64,000 nucleotides of DNA, from assembly GCA_002840405.1 (NCBI GenBank), contig PHAR01000002.1, forward strand, positions 124,001-188,000, in the 5' to 3' direction. The notes beneath the pieces were generated by a model that was not told where the DNA came from, made no database searches, and saw nothing but the letters and a program-made list of their open reading frames with translations. This document shows positions 20,030 to 28,186 of the stretch, piece after piece (position 1 is the first letter of the stretch; each line of letters starts with the position of its first letter). A program made the translations under genes and the position numbers. The stretch comes from Deltaproteobacteria bacterium HGW-Deltaproteobacteria-8. GTDB lineage: Bacteria; Desulfobacterota; Desulfovibrionia; Desulfovibrionales; Desulfovibrionaceae.

Positions 20030-20979
20030 TGCGGACCTCCGGCAAGGTAGGCGGCCAGGGCGATGGAGGCGAACTTGGACTGCTCGGAGTCCCCGCGCGA
20101 GGGCACGACCACGGGCACGCGGCTGCCGACGACTACGCTGGCCAGGGTGATGTTCAGAAGCGAATTCAGGGCCTTGTACAGAATATTGCCGGACTCGATG
20201 TCCGGGGTGCAGAGGATGTCGGCCTGCCCGGCCACCGGGCCTGCGACGCCTTTCATGGCTGCGGCCGAGGGCGACACCGCCAGGTCCAGGGACAGCGGCC
20301 CGGCCACCAGGGCGTCGCCGAACTCGCCGGAGCCGGCCATTTTGGCGATGATGTCCGCATCCAGCGTGGCGGGCATGGCCGGGTAGTTGACCTTTTCCGT
20401 GGCCGCCAGCATTGCCGCGCGCGGGGACGAAATGCCCAGCCTGCGGGCCACGGCCAGGGCGTTCTTCAGGATCTCCACCTTGCGCTGCAGGGTGGGGCGG
20501 ATGTTCACACCGGCGTCGGTGAGGAGCATGAGCCGCTGCGGGGAACTCTTACATTGTCCGCCGCAGGCCGGAGCATCGAACACGGTGACGTGGCTCAATA
20601 TGCCGCCTGCCGGGACCAGCCCGGCATCCTTGACCAGCACGGCCTTGAGGATGGTGCTGGTGGAGATAAGGCCCTTCATGATGAGATCGGCGCGGCCCTG
20701 GCGGAAATAGTCCACGGCCAGGGTCACAGCCTGGCCGTCGTCCGGGCAGTCCTGGCACTCGAAGGCGCCGAGGTCCAGGCCCAGGCGCTCTGCCACGGCG
20801 CGCGTGCGGGCCAGATCGCCCAGAAAGATTGGCTCGGCCAGGCCCTCTGCGGCGGCGTGGGCGGCCGCGCGCAGCACGAACTCCTCGGCGCAGGGGGCGA
20901 TGACCACGCGCACCGGGCGGCCACGGGCCGTGACGGCCCGCACGAGCTGTGCCAGGCTGGTCAGGCGCGGGGTGTCCAT
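20026..20979 (-). CDS. ptb: Phosphate butyryltransferase / phosphate acyltransferase
   Basis: A 317-residue member of the phosphate acetyl/butyryltransferase family that exchanges CoA of an acyl-CoA for phosphate. The C-terminal substrate domain has the conserved stretch GQADILCTPDIESGNILYKAL and the final VVVGSRVPVVVPSRGDSEQSK. It is coupled to buk by a 4-bp overlap and to ilvN by 1 bp (TGATG). A cysteine cluster, DAPACGGQCKSS, in the middle is not a feature I associate with the family. Confidence 0.9.
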   Translation of the reverse strand: MDTPRLTSLAQLVRAVTARGRPVRVVIAPCAEEFVLRAAAHAAAEGLAEPIFLGDLARTRAVAERLGLDLGAFECQDCPDDGQAVTLAVDYFRQGRADLIMKGLISTSTILKAVLVKDAGLVPAGGILSHVTVFDAPACGGQCKSSPQRLMLLTDAGVNIRPTLQRKVEILKNALAVARRLGISSPRAAMLAATEKVNYPAMPATLDADIIAKMAGSGEFGDALVAGPLSLDLAVSPSAAAMKGVAGPVAGQADILCTPDIESGNILYKALNSLLNITLASVVVGSRVPVVVPSRGDSEQSKFASIALAAYLAGGPQ

Positions 20980-21458
20980 CAGTCGTCTCCGCGCCTGAGG
21001 GCGATCTTGCCGGTCCTGGCCATGGAGAGGATGCCGAAGGGCGCAAGCATCTGGATGAGGCCCTCCACGCGCTCGGAGTCGCCGGAGAGTTCGACGGTGA
21101 GGCTCTTTTCGCCCATGCCGACCACGCTGGCGCGGAAGACCTCCAGGATCTGCATGAGCTGCGAGAGGTTATCGCTGCCGCGCTCTATCTTCATGAGCAC
21201 CAGCTCGCGGTCGAGGAACTCCTTGCGCGCCAGGTCGTCCACCTGGATGACAAAGTCCATCTGGGCCACGGCGCTGGTGATGACGCTCATGTCGTCGTCC
21301 GGGGCCTCCAGGCAGATGACCATGCTCGTCACTTCCGGGTTCTCGGTCTCGCCGCAGGAGATGCTCTGGATGTTCAGGGCGCGCTTCTTGAACTCGCCCG
21401 CCATGTCGGCGAGGACGCCCGTACGGTTGGCCACCAGGGCGAAGATGGTGTGTTTCAC
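20979..21458 (-). CDS. ilvN: Acetolactate synthase small (regulatory) subunit
   Basis: This 159-residue ACT-domain protein stimulates the acetolactate synthase catalytic subunit and confers valine feedback. The ACT segment LVANRTGVLADMAGEFKKRALNIQSISCGETENPEVTSM is diagnostic. I place the start at a GTG (21458) behind AAGGAG; the longer reading frame upstream is not needed. The catalytic subunit is not adjacent. Instead it heads an overlapping unit with ptb and buk, which suggests a link between branched-chain acyl-CoA metabolism and acyl-phosphate energy conservation. Confidence 0.9.
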   Translation of the reverse strand: MKHTIFALVANRTGVLADMAGEFKKRALNIQSISCGETENPEVTSMVICLEAPDDDMSVITSAVAQMDFVIQVDDLARKEFLDRELVLMKIERGSDNLSQLMQILEVFRASVVGMGEKSLTVELSGDSERVEGLIQMLAPFGILSMARTGKIALRRGDD

Positions 21459-21567
21459 GGCAGGCTGCTCCTTGGCTGTGCGTTGTTCATGGGGAATACG
21501 GCAGAATAGCCCAAGTGCCTGCGGAAGCAAAGTCCTGGCATGCGGGTGTCCGGCCCTGGCGTGGGAC

Positions 21568-21594
21568 TTGCCATTGCTGCGCACTATGTATAAT
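21568..21594 (+). promoter_or_regulatory. Probable sigma-70 promoter of the MBL hydrolase gene
   Basis: A perfect TATAAT (21589-21594) with TTGCCA 15 bp upstream (21568-21573). Transcription would start near 21601. A short ORF of 17 codons (ATG 21604 to TGA 21657) would then be almost leaderless, and its stop overlaps the GTG start of the next gene. Confidence 0.5.
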
Positions 21595-21653
21595 CATTGT
21601 AGGATGAAATTTCAGGAATCAGCAGATCAGCCGTTGTTCCGGCGGGGCGCCCT

Positions 21654-22493
21654 GTGAAGGTGCGCTGCTGGGGCGCGCGCGGCTCCATCCCGGTCTCCGG
21701 GCCGGAGTACGACCGCTATGGCGGGGACACCACCTGCATTGAGATCCGCTCCAAGAACGACGCGTTGTTGGTCATCGACGCGGGCACGGGCATCCGCAGG
21801 CTGGGCTGCCAGCTGACGGAGCAGGGCCGCCTGGACCTGACGCTGCTGTTCACCCACACCCACTGGGACCATGTGCTGGGCCTGCCGTTCTTCAAGCCGC
21901 TCTACAACCCCAAGGCCCGCATCAAACTGTACGGAAGCCCCGGCCTGCAGGGCAACATCATGAAGCTTCTGGCGCGGGTCATGGCTCCGCCGCTGTTCCC
22001 GGTCCCCTTTACGGCACTGCCATCGAAGATCGAGGGGCTCGCGTGGCAGGGCGAGAGTCTGCAGCTGGACACCTTGCGCATCACGCGCATAGCGCTCTCG
22101 CACCCGAACCTGGGCGCAGGCTACCGCATCGAGGAGGACGGCAAAAGCTTCGTCTTCCTCACGGACAACGAACTTTCGCACCACCACCGCGGCGGGCGCA
22201 GCTTCGACGAGTACGCGGCCTTCTGCCAGGGCGCGGACCTCCTGGTGCACGATGCCGAGTATACGCCCGAGGAATACGCTGAGCGGCGCGGTTGGGGGCA
22301 TTCGGACATCATCGACGCGGCAAAGCTGGCCAAGGCCGCTGGCGTGAAGGTTCTGGGCCTGTTCCACCACAACCAGGAACGCCGGGACGAAGGTGTGGAC
22401 GAGCTTGTGCGGCGCTGCCGCGAAGTGTTGTCCGGCCCAGGCCCAGTGCCGGACTGCTTGGCCCTGACCCAGCATTCGAGCTTTGACCTTTAG
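21654..22493 (+). CDS. MBL-fold metallohydrolase (phosphodiesterase-like)
   Basis: A 279-residue cytoplasmic metallo-beta-lactamase-fold hydrolase. It starts with MKVRCWGARGSIPVSGPEYDRYGGDTTC, a beginning shared with a subgroup related to cAMP phosphodiesterases and RNase Z. The di-zinc motif is THTHWDH; additional ligands are in LTDNELSHHH, VHDAEYTPEEY and LFHHNQERRD. The substrate is unknown. The GTG at 21654 is the only suitable start; it overlaps the stop of a possible 17-codon leader ORF. A single-domain receiver gene follows after 144 bp on the same strand. Confidence 0.85.
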   Translation: MKVRCWGARGSIPVSGPEYDRYGGDTTCIEIRSKNDALLVIDAGTGIRRLGCQLTEQGRLDLTLLFTHTHWDHVLGLPFFKPLYNPKARIKLYGSPGLQGNIMKLLARVMAPPLFPVPFTALPSKIEGLAWQGESLQLDTLRITRIALSHPNLGAGYRIEEDGKSFVFLTDNELSHHHRGGRSFDEYAAFCQGADLLVHDAEYTPEEYAERRGWGHSDIIDAAKLAKAAGVKVLGLFHHNQERRDEGVDELVRRCREVLSGPGPVPDCLALTQHSSFDL

Positions 22494-22637
22494 CCTTCAG
22501 AACACACTCCGGCCCCCCCGGAGGCTTTGCCAGCCGCGCACCGAAGCCCGGCCGCACTTGATTTCTGTCCCAGGACATGCAACACCAGCAGGTGCCGTGC
22601 CGATGGCAGGCAGGGCAGCAACAAGGGGGAGTGCCTG

Positions 22638-23036
22638 ATGCGCGTGCTCATCGTGGACGACGATTTTTACAGCCGGGTCATGCTGCATGACATGATGCGG
22701 CCCGTTGCCGAATGCCATATCGCGGTCAATGGCGAGGAAGCCGTTGGCGCTTTCAAGAAAGCCCTTGAAGACGGGCGTCCCTATGACCTGGTCTGCATGG
22801 ACCTGGTGATGCCTGAGATGGACGGCCAGCAGGCCCTGCGCGAGATGCGCGGGTACGAGGAAGACCTGGGCTTGAGCGACATGAAGCGCTGCAAGGTCGT
22901 GGTCATCAGCATGCTTGAGGACTCCCGCGAGACCAATGACGCCTTTTTCCTCGGCGGAGCGGACTGCTTCCTGGTCAAGCCCATCGTGGAAGAGCGCTTC
23001 ATGGACGAACTTCGCGCCCTGGGGCTCACGGTCTAG
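22638..23036 (+). CDS. Single-domain response regulator (CheY-like receiver)
   Basis: A 132-residue stand-alone receiver. It has the acidic pocket VLIVDDDFYS, the phospho-acceptor aspartate in VCMDLVMPEMDG, the switch residue in VVISMLED and the lysine in FLVKPI. No output domain is present, so it acts by protein interaction or in a phosphorelay. The ATG at 22638 follows AAGGGGGA. Its cognate kinase is not adjacent; the hybrid kinase at 323-4267 or the Hpt protein at 60853-61254 are only possibilities. Confidence 0.9.
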   Translation: MRVLIVDDDFYSRVMLHDMMRPVAECHIAVNGEEAVGAFKKALEDGRPYDLVCMDLVMPEMDGQQALREMRGYEEDLGLSDMKRCKVVVISMLEDSRETNDAFFLGGADCFLVKPIVEERFMDELRALGLTV

Positions 23037-23091
23037 CCGGAGCGGCCCAGGCGCCCGGTCCAGTGTTTGGGCGGGACGTGCGGACGGGGGG

Positions 23092-23140
23092 CAGTGGCCT
23101 GGCCGTGCCCTTCCCGCCGTTTTTTTTGGGGCGCCGCCGC
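23092..23140 (+). terminator. Probable terminator after the receiver gene
   Basis: A GGGCA...TGCCC stem-loop followed by CCCGCCG and a run of eight T lies about 60-100 bp after the receiver gene stop. The T-run supports intrinsic termination, but the stem is imperfect. Confidence 0.4.
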
Positions 23141-23236
23141 CCCTTGGCGATATTTGAACTTCGACGAAAAGTCGGCTATTGAAGCCTACGACGTCGCGCG
23201 GCCCCGGCGGCCTAAAGCGACACATAGGACAGGTGC

Positions 23237-24676
23237 ATGAGTCAGATTCTCGGGATCAAGTTCAGCGACCACGGGCCGGTGTGCTATTTCGCCTCCGGAG
23301 CCCATGTGGTGCGCGCAGGGCAGTCCGTTCTGGTGGAGACCGACCAGGGCCTGGCCCTGGGGCAGGTGGCCACTGCCGCAGCCCCGGAGGCCGCCTATCA
23401 GGACGCCCATGCCGTTATTGTTGCCCCGGCCGAGACTGCTCCGGTCGAGACTGCGACGGCTTCCAGCGCCCCGGCCCCCTTTGAGGCGGTGCTGGTCGGC
23501 GCGGACTGGCAGGATGAGTTTCCGCCGCTTGAAGTCCCTTCAGCCGAAATCCAGGCAACCGAAACCCAGGCCGTCGAACCGGCCAAGGGGCAGGACGCCG
23601 CAAACTCCCCGGAGCAGGCCCAGGACGCGGGCACGCCCCACGGCGGCATCTACTCCCTGGAGCAGGCGGCCCAGTACCAGCCCCGTCCGAGAAGCGCCGC
23701 AGGCTTGCAGCTCATCTACCGCCTGGCCGGACCGCAGGACCTGGAGACCGGGGCCGAGAACAAGCGCCTGGCGCGCCGGGCCTTCAATTTCTGCCGGGGC
23801 TGCATCGCCCACCAGCAACTGGACATGAAGCTGGTGGACGTGGAGGTGCTCCACGACCGCAGCAAGATGATCTTCTATTTCACCGCGCCGAATCGCATCG
23901 ACTTCCGCGAGCTCATCAAGAGCCTGGTGCGCGAGTTCCATACGCGCATCGAGCTCCGGCAGATCGGCGTGCGCCACGAGACCCAGATGATCGGGGCCAT
24001 CGGCAACTGCGGGCAGGTCGTCTGCTGCCGCCGTTTCCTGCGCAAGTTCGCGCCGGTGACCATCAAGATGGCCAAGGAGCAGAACCTGTTTCTGAACCCG
24101 GCCAAGATCTCCGGCATCTGCGGGCGGCTTCTGTGCTGTCTGAGTTACGAGCAGAAGGGCTACGAGGAATTCCACAAGCAGTGCCCCAAGATCGGCAAGC
24201 GCATCCCCACGGCCATCGGCACAGCCAAGATCCTGCGCGCCAACTTCTTCAAGAAGTCCATCTCCGTCTGGGTCGAGGACGTGGGCGAGCGTGAGTTCAC
24301 CCTGGAAGAATGGAAGGATCTGGTAAGCCGCCAGATCTCGGCCGAGGGCGCAATCCAGGCCCCGGAGGGCCTTGCCCCGGAGCGCCAGGGCCGTCAGGGC
24401 GGCGGCAGGCCGTCCGCAGGCCGCCCGACCAGGCCGGAACGCCCCGCGCGCCCCGAACGGCCCGAGAGGCCCGAGAGGCCAGAAAGGTCTGAGAGGCCAG
24501 AACCCAAGGCCCAGGCCGTGGACAGCCCAGAGCCCGCGCCCAAGGCAGCCGCCACGCAGGGGGCCGACGCGTCATCCGAGCCTGGCGCTGAGCACACAGC
24601 CAGGCCCGAGGGCGAGGCCCCGCGCTCCCGGCCCCGCCGCAAGCGCCGCAAGGGCAGAGGCCCCAAGCCCGCCTAG
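23237..24676 (+). CDS. PSP1/RicT-family protein with internal insertion and repetitive C-terminal tail
   Basis: A 479-residue PSP1-domain protein related to Bacillus RicT (YaaT), which in firmicutes supports RNA maturation and phosphorelay activity; the role in this lineage is not established. The core (about 155-375) has FCRGCIAHQQLDMKLVDVEVL, IGAIGNCGQVVCCRRFL and CGRLLCCLSYEQ, whose cysteines match the Fe-S-binding cysteines of the family. Two features are unusual: a Pro/Ala/Glu-rich segment of about 90 residues inserted after the N-terminal strand block (near 55-145), and a C-terminal tail with RPER repeats ending in a basic stretch (RPRRKRRKGRG). The gene is 60 bp upstream of metG. Confidence 0.85.
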   Translation: MSQILGIKFSDHGPVCYFASGAHVVRAGQSVLVETDQGLALGQVATAAAPEAAYQDAHAVIVAPAETAPVETATASSAPAPFEAVLVGADWQDEFPPLEVPSAEIQATETQAVEPAKGQDAANSPEQAQDAGTPHGGIYSLEQAAQYQPRPRSAAGLQLIYRLAGPQDLETGAENKRLARRAFNFCRGCIAHQQLDMKLVDVEVLHDRSKMIFYFTAPNRIDFRELIKSLVREFHTRIELRQIGVRHETQMIGAIGNCGQVVCCRRFLRKFAPVTIKMAKEQNLFLNPAKISGICGRLLCCLSYEQKGYEEFHKQCPKIGKRIPTAIGTAKILRANFFKKSISVWVEDVGEREFTLEEWKDLVSRQISAEGAIQAPEGLAPERQGRQGGGRPSAGRPTRPERPARPERPERPERPERSERPEPKAQAVDSPEPAPKAAATQGADASSEPGAEHTARPEGEAPRSRPRRKRRKGRGPKPA

Positions 24677-24736
24677 GCCGACAGGCAGTCAGGCCCGCCA
24701 CCACCCCAGAGTCAGAAACGCTCCAAGGAGTCGAGA

Positions 24737-26731
24737 TTGAGCCGCTTTTTCGTCACCACGCCCATCTTCTATGTTAACGCGAAGCCGCACCTGGGCCACG
24801 CCTTTACCACCATCCTGGCCGACGCCATGACCCGCTTCCACCGGCTCATGGGCGAGGAGTGCTTCTTCCTCACCGGCACGGACGAGCACGGCGACAAGAT
24901 CGCCAAGGCCTCCGAGGAGGCCGGGCAGTCGCCCAAGGAGTACGCCGACCAGATCAGCGGGCTCTTCCGCGACATGGGGCCGCTGCTCGGCGCCAAGCCC
25001 GACCATTTCATCCGCACCACCGACCCCGAACACATCAAGTGCGTGCAGAAAGTTTTGCAAAAGGTCTATGAGTCCGGGGACATATACTTCGGCGAGTACG
25101 GCGGGCACTACTGCTTCGGCTGCGAGCGCTTCTACACCGAGAAGGAGCTTGTGAACGGCATGTGCCCGGATCACAAGACCAGGCCGGAGTACATCGCTGA
25201 GAAGAACTACTTCTTCCGCATGTCCAAGTATCAGGCCTGGCTCATTGAGTACATCAACCAGAACCCGGACTTCATCCGCCCGGCGCGCTACCGCAACGAG
25301 GTTCTAAGCCTGCTGGAGTCCGGCGCGCTGGAGGACCTCTGCATCTCCCGGCCCAAGAGCCGCCTCACCTGGGGCATCGAGCTGCCCTTTGACCAGGACT
25401 TCGTTTGCTATGTCTGGTTCGACGCGCTCATCAACTACGTCAGCGCGCTGAACTACCCGCGTGGCGAAAAGTTCAAGAAGTTCTGGCCCGTGGCCAACCA
25501 TATCGTGGCCAAGGACATCCTGAAGCCGCATGCCGTGTTCTGGCCGACCATGCTCAAGGCCGCCGGGCTTGCCCCCTACCAGTCCCTCAACGTGCACGGC
25601 TACTGGCTCGTGCGCGACACCAAGATGTCCAAGTCCCTCGGCAACGTGGTCTCGCCCAAGCAGATGGTGGACGCGTACGGGATCTCGGCCTTCCGCTATT
25701 TCCTGCTGCGCGAGATGGCCTTTGGCAGCGACGCCTCCTTCACCGAAGAGGCCCTCGTCGGCCGCCTCAACGCCGACCTGGCCAATGACCTGGGCAACCT
25801 GTTCAACCGCGTTTTGTCCATGACGCACAAGTATTTCGAGGGCAAGGTGCCCAGCCCTGCGGCTGAGACCGAAGAGGACGCCGAGCTCAAGCGCCTGGGC
25901 CGCGACGCCATGCGCAACTTCCAGGGCCACTTCGCAGAGTTCCGCACCGCGCGGGCGCTTGAGTCCCTCTGGGAGCTGGTGCGGGCCTTGAACAAGTACA
26001 TCGACACCGCCGCGCCCTGGACCCTGTTCAAGAACAAGGACAAGGCCCGCCTGGGCACGGTGATGTACATGCTGCTTGAGCACATGCGCAAGATCGCCGT
26101 GCACCTCTGGCCCGTGATGCCCGAGGCCAGCGTGAAGATGCTGGAGCAGCTGGGCTGCTGCTTCGACCTGGACAAGGTGCAGCTGGCCAAGGAGCCGGAG
26201 GTCTGGGGCCTGCTTGATTCCGGCCTGGCCGTGTCCCCGACGTCCAACCTGTTCCCGCGCGTGGACGTGCCCGAGCCCGCGCCGCCCGCCGCCCCCGAGG
26301 CCCTTGCCGCCCCTGCGGCCGACGCGGAAGCGCCCAAGGCCAAGGCTGCGGAGCCCAAGAAGAAGGCCCCGGCCAAGACGGCCGAAGCGCCTGTCGGACC
26401 GGCCGAGTCCATCGAGTTCGCGGACTTCCAGAAGCTCGACCTGCGTGTTGGCACTGTGCTCTCCGCCGCCAAGCATCCGGACGCGGACAAGCTTCTGGTG
26501 GTGCAGGTGGCTTTGGGCGAGGCGGAGCCCCGGCAGATCGTGGCCGGACTGGCCGACCGCTTCAGCCCGGAAGACCTCACGGGCAAGCAGGTGGTGGTGG
26601 TGGCCAACCTAGCCCCGCGCAAGCTGCGCGGCCTCATGAGCCAGGGCATGATCCTGGTGGCCAAGGACGCCGAAGTCACGCGCCTTCTGACCTCAGCCGG
26701 AACCGTGGACGACGGCGGCAAGGTCGCCTAG
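24737..26731 (+). CDS. metG: Methionyl-tRNA synthetase with C-terminal tRNA-binding domain
   Basis: Charges tRNA-Met. The 664-residue enzyme has the class I signatures HLGH (near residue 18) and KMSKS, a zinc knuckle in CFGCERF...CPDH, and an anticodon-binding domain. A 45-residue Ala/Pro/Lys linker connects to a C-terminal EMAP-II/Trbp111-like dimerisation and tRNA-binding domain (FADFQKLDLRVGTVLSAAKHPDADKLLVVQV). The start codon is a TTG at 24737, justified by AAGGAG seven bases upstream and by the N-terminal sequence SRFFVTTPIFYVNA that begins the family's conserved region. Confidence 0.96.
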   Translation: MSRFFVTTPIFYVNAKPHLGHAFTTILADAMTRFHRLMGEECFFLTGTDEHGDKIAKASEEAGQSPKEYADQISGLFRDMGPLLGAKPDHFIRTTDPEHIKCVQKVLQKVYESGDIYFGEYGGHYCFGCERFYTEKELVNGMCPDHKTRPEYIAEKNYFFRMSKYQAWLIEYINQNPDFIRPARYRNEVLSLLESGALEDLCISRPKSRLTWGIELPFDQDFVCYVWFDALINYVSALNYPRGEKFKKFWPVANHIVAKDILKPHAVFWPTMLKAAGLAPYQSLNVHGYWLVRDTKMSKSLGNVVSPKQMVDAYGISAFRYFLLREMAFGSDASFTEEALVGRLNADLANDLGNLFNRVLSMTHKYFEGKVPSPAAETEEDAELKRLGRDAMRNFQGHFAEFRTARALESLWELVRALNKYIDTAAPWTLFKNKDKARLGTVMYMLLEHMRKIAVHLWPVMPEASVKMLEQLGCCFDLDKVQLAKEPEVWGLLDSGLAVSPTSNLFPRVDVPEPAPPAAPEALAAPAADAEAPKAKAAEPKKKAPAKTAEAPVGPAESIEFADFQKLDLRVGTVLSAAKHPDADKLLVVQVALGEAEPRQIVAGLADRFSPEDLTGKQVVVVANLAPRKLRGLMSQGMILVAKDAEVTRLLTSAGTVDDGGKVA

Positions 26732-26748
26732 CGGAAGAATAGAGAATA

Positions 26749-26789
26749 GCCTCCGGCGGTCGGGGGCAATGATTTCCCCCGAACCCCCT
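26749..26789. repeat. REP-like element 2, left arm
   Basis: Begins GCCTCCGGCGGTC, continues with a GGGGG...CCCCC hairpin whose loop has diverged (CAATGATTT), and ends GAACCCCCT. It lies 17 bp after the metG stop. Confidence 0.75.
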
Positions 26790-26797
26790 CGTTTCTC

Positions 26798-26840
26798 GCC
26801 GGAAAGGCCGGGCAGGCTTAGCCTGCCCGGCCTTTCCGGC
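26798..26840. terminator. Perfect 20-bp hairpin in REP-like element 2
   Basis: A 20-bp perfect stem (26798-26817 with 26821-26840) closed by a TTA loop. It follows metG and precedes lrgA on the same strand and may terminate metG transcription, although no T-run follows. Stem length matches the hairpins at 5058 and 28108; the sequence does not. Confidence 0.6.
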
Positions 26841-26843
26841 CAA

Positions 26844-26900
26844 ATGGGGAGTCCAGAGGGCCTCAGGCCCTTTGGCGGAGTCCAGGGGCAGAGCCCCTGG
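26844..26900. repeat. REP-like element 2, right arm plus small hairpin
   Basis: Inverted arm ATGGGGAGTCC-AGAGGGCCTCAGGCCCTTT-GGCGGAG, followed by a 7-bp palindrome CCAGGGG-CAGAG-CCCCTGG (26882-26900). The lrgA start lies 30 bp further on. Confidence 0.7.
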
Positions 26901-26929
26901 CCTGCGGTGCATATTCCCAAGGAGACCCG

Positions 26930-27289
26930 GTGACGCAAACCCTCAAGGCCCTCGGCCAACTGGCCCTGCTCTGGGCCATCTACCTGGGCGGCAACTGGCT
27001 GGTGGCGGCGGCGGGCCTGCCCATCCCCGGCAACGTGGTGGGTGTTCTCGCCCTGTTCAGCCTGTTGTGCCTGGGCGTGGTCAAGCTCTCCCATGTGGAG
27101 CTGGCGGCGGACTTCCTGCTCAAGCACCTGGTGTTCTTCTTCGTGCCCATCGCCGTTGGGCTCATGGAGTGGGGCGGCGTGTTCTACGACTACGGCCTGG
27201 TCCTGGCCGCAGCCATCCTGGTCAGCGCGGTGCTGCCGCTGCTGGCCGTGGGCGGGCTTTCGCAGCTGCTGCGCAGGGGGCGGGGCTGA
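26930..27289 (+). CDS. lrgA: LrgA/CidA-family holin-like membrane protein
   Basis: A 119-residue inner-membrane protein with four hydrophobic segments and the family stretch GLPIPGNVVGVLALF near the N-terminus. LrgA/CidA proteins act with LrgB/CidB in membrane-based control of murein hydrolases, or in export of small organic acids such as pyruvate. The GTG start at 26930 follows AAGGAG. The stop overlaps the lrgB start by 1 bp (TGATG), so the two are translated as a unit. Confidence 0.88.
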   Translation: MTQTLKALGQLALLWAIYLGGNWLVAAAGLPIPGNVVGVLALFSLLCLGVVKLSHVELAADFLLKHLVFFFVPIAVGLMEWGGVFYDYGLVLAAAILVSAVLPLLAVGGLSQLLRRGRG

Positions 27290-27978
27290 TGGGCGTCACG
27301 ATCTTCGCCATTGTCGTCACCCTGGCGGCCTACCTTGGCACGCGTTACCTCTACATGCGCTATCGGCATCCGCTGCTCAACGTGGTGGCCCTGAGCGCCG
27401 CGCTCATCATCGCGGTGCTGGTGGCGGCCCGTATTCCTTACAGCCAATACGTCCCGGCCAAGGACTTCATGACCGCACTCCTCGGCCCGGCCACCGTGGG
27501 CTTGGCCGTGCCCCTGTACCGGCACCGGGGCCTCTTGCTGCGCTTCGGGCCGGCCATTTTGGGCAGCGTGGTCCTGGGCGCGTTTTTGGCCATGATGACG
27601 GCCAGCCTCATGACCCAGTGGGGCGGCCTGCCCAGGGACGTTGTCATGTCCATGCTTCCCAAGGGCGTCAGCATCCCCTTTGCCGTGGAGATCGCCCGCA
27701 TCTACAACGGCATCCCGGCCCTGACCGCTGCCTTTGTGGTGGCCACGGGCACCCTGGGCTCACTTCTGGGCGGCTGGCTGCTGACCTTGGTGCGCATCGA
27801 CGATCCCGTGGCCCGGGGCCTGGCCCTGGGCACTGTGTCTCACGGGCAGGGCACGGCCACGGCCTTGATGGAGGGGGAACTGCAGGGAGCCATGGCCGGG
27901 CTGGCCATGATCCTGTCTGGCATCTTCACCGCAGGCCTGGCGCCGCTCGCCGTGTGGCTGTTGGGATTGATGGCCTGA
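27289..27978 (+). CDS. lrgB: LrgB/CidB-family membrane protein
   Basis: A 229-residue multi-spanning inner-membrane protein, partner of LrgA. Diagnostic segments are LLGPATVGLAVPLYRH, LPKGVSIPFAVEIA, and ALGTVSHGQGTATAL near the C-terminus, the last being strongly conserved in the family. It begins at the ATG at 27289 that overlaps the lrgA stop. No LytSR- or CidR-type regulator lies beside it. A diverged REP-like repeat follows the gene. Confidence 0.9.
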   Translation: MGVTIFAIVVTLAAYLGTRYLYMRYRHPLLNVVALSAALIIAVLVAARIPYSQYVPAKDFMTALLGPATVGLAVPLYRHRGLLLRFGPAILGSVVLGAFLAMMTASLMTQWGGLPRDVVMSMLPKGVSIPFAVEIARIYNGIPALTAAFVVATGTLGSLLGGWLLTLVRIDDPVARGLALGTVSHGQGTATALMEGELQGAMAGLAMILSGIFTAGLAPLAVWLLGLMA

Positions 27979-28006
27979 GGGATTGCCAAGGAGTCGTCGA
28001 GGAAGA

Positions 28007-28186
28007 GTCTCCGGCGGCCAAAGGCTCTGAGGCCCTTATCGCTGCTGCCGCCATCCGTAAGATTCGCGGGAGACCGCTCACCTAGCGGTTGCCGCTGGAA
28101 TCCCCATTTAACCGAAAAGTCCGGACAGGCGAAGCTTGTCCGGACTTTTCGGTTAACCAGTGAGGGGCGGAGCCCCTGGCTCTCAG
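28007..28186. repeat. REP-like element 3 (diverged arms)
   Basis: A diverged left arm (GTCTCCGGCGGCC-AAAGGCTCTGAGGCCCTT, 28007-28040), the arm end GGAATCCCCAT (28096-28106), a perfect 20-bp hairpin (28108-28156) and a short right part with the palindrome AGGGGC-GGA-GCCCCT (28163-28177). It fills the space between the convergent lrgB and tlyA genes and runs up to the tlyA stop. Confidence 0.65.
28108..28156. terminator. Perfect 20-bp hairpin in REP-like element 3
   Basis: A 20-bp perfect stem (28108-28127 with 28137-28156) and a 9-nt loop. The stem contains A4 on one side and T4 on the other, so it can work on both strands between convergent lrgB and tlyA. Confidence 0.65.
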
